From contig NZ_JAJBZH010000001.1 of assembly GCF_020551945.1 (NCBI RefSeq), positions 190,108 to 254,107 on the forward strand: a stretch of DNA of 64,000 nt, in the 5' to 3' direction. A model generated the notes under the pieces. The model had not been told where the DNA came from. It saw only the letters and a program-made list of their open reading frames with translations, and ran no database searches. This DNA is from Cellulosimicrobium marinum. Lineage in GTDB: Bacteria > Actinomycetota > Actinomycetes > Actinomycetales > Cellulomonadaceae. How positions within the stretch are numbered: position 1 is the stretch's first letter; each line of letters opens with the position of its first letter. This document shows, piece by piece, positions 63,631 to 64,000 of this stretch. A program made the position numbers and the translations under genes.

Positions 63631-64000
63631 ATGACCGCTCTCGCCGACACCGCCTGTCCGACGACGCCCCCCGCCGTCACCGACGTCGCGGCCCGGCCCG
63701 CGCTCCTGCCCGTCGTCGGCAGCGACACGCTCGTCCCGCTCGTCGACGGCCGCGCCGTGCCGTACGCCAACCTCGACGTCGCCGCCTCCGCGCCCGCCCT
63801 GCGGTCCGTCGCGGACCGTGTCACCGAGGTCCTGCCGCTCTACGCGAGCGTGCACCGCGGCGCGGGCTACCTCTCGCAGGTCTCCACCGCGCTGTACGAG
63901 GCGTCGCGCCGCACCGTCGGCGCGTTCGTCGGGGCCCGCGAGGACGACGTCACGATCGTCACCCGCAACACCACCGACTCCCTCAACCTCCTCGCCGGCT
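63631..64000 (+). CDS. Class V aminotransferase / cysteine-desulfurase-like enzyme, 5' part
   Basis: The first 123 codons of a PLP enzyme of the class V aminotransferase family; the gene runs beyond the window. It begins with about 35 residues of extension, then VPYANLDVAASAPALRSVADRV, SVHRGAGYLSQVSTALYEASR and TIVTRNTTDSLNLLAG, the common N-terminal arrangement of SufS/CsdA-like enzymes. The catalytic Lys is not in view. GGAGGA stands before the ATG at 63631. The SAM-IV riboswitch suggests a role in sulfur amino-acid metabolism. Confidence 0.82.
   Translation, partial: MTALADTACPTTPPAVTDVAARPALLPVVGSDTLVPLVDGRAVPYANLDVAASAPALRSVADRVTEVLPLYASVHRGAGYLSQVSTALYEASRRTVGAFVGAREDDVTIVTRNTTDSLNLLAG

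Overview
The window is about 64 kb of very GC-rich (roughly 74-75%) bacterial chromosome. Frequent GTG starts, many GTGA/ATGA gene overlaps, an HspR-type HAIR operator, DtxR/IdeR-like iron boxes, a mycobacterial-style SOS box, PurS, an F420/flavin-type LLM enzyme and a class E sortase (LAxTG) signal all point to an actinobacterium. A Micrococcales genus near Cellulosimicrobium, Cellulomonas, Isoptericola or Promicromonospora is most likely; this placement is an inference. I see no rRNA or tRNA genes, no phage or insertion sequence, no CRISPR array and no replication origin. The region reads as ordinary chromosome.

Layout. 1-3.1 kb: end of an Mrp/Mnh Na+/H+ antiporter operon (D partial, E, F, G) and a CDF metal transporter. 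3.1-9.6 kb: CAT-type acetyltransferase, an alkylation-repair pair (Ada-AlkA fusion and Ogt), a serine hydrolase divergent from a 3-hydroxyisobutyryl-CoA hydrolase, and an LppM-like lipoprotein. 9.7-18 kb: ClpB under a HAIR operator, a lipid kinase, small envelope proteins, a TetR regulator, two DUF4190-type membrane proteins and exonuclease III. 18-24.2 kb: a CitAB-like two-component system divergent from a tctCBA tricarboxylate transporter operon ending in a universal stress protein. 24.2-33.6 kb: SDR, PyrE, a 1,334-residue iron-box-controlled HtaA surface protein, a HAD phosphatase, a DUF368/PopT carrier, a TrmH methylase and class II aldolase. 33.7-37.5 kb: a partner-switching module (two STAS proteins around a PAS-phosphatase-kinase) and DUF3151. 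37.7-46.9 kb: dispersed purine genes purA, purD, purC, purS and purQ, interleaved with an AAA ATPase, an SOS-box-linked HNH remnant, a PadR/membrane-protein pair and a tandem GNAT. 46.9-52.2 kb: LLM oxidoreductases, an MBL hydrolase, a Phd/VapC-like toxin-antitoxin pair and small unknowns. 52.2-61.2 kb: the recC-recB-recD operon. 61.4-64 kb: metZ-rhodanese, divergent from a class V aminotransferase that runs off the window.

Regulation. More than fifteen genes have a TANNNT-like -10 hexamer about 5-8 nt before the start codon, so leaderless transcription appears to be a main initiation mode; I used this to choose several starts. Two divergent gene pairs seem to share one symmetric -10 element. 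The methionine intergenic region carries two SAM riboswitches of different classes, SAM-I on the minus strand and SAM-IV on the plus strand, fired back to back. Long hairpins sit just after many stop codons, and two pairs of them share conserved end sequences, which suggests dispersed intergenic repeat families. Other sites include 9-bp tandem repeats between the two-component system and tctC, and a long palindrome ahead of the toxin-antitoxin genes.
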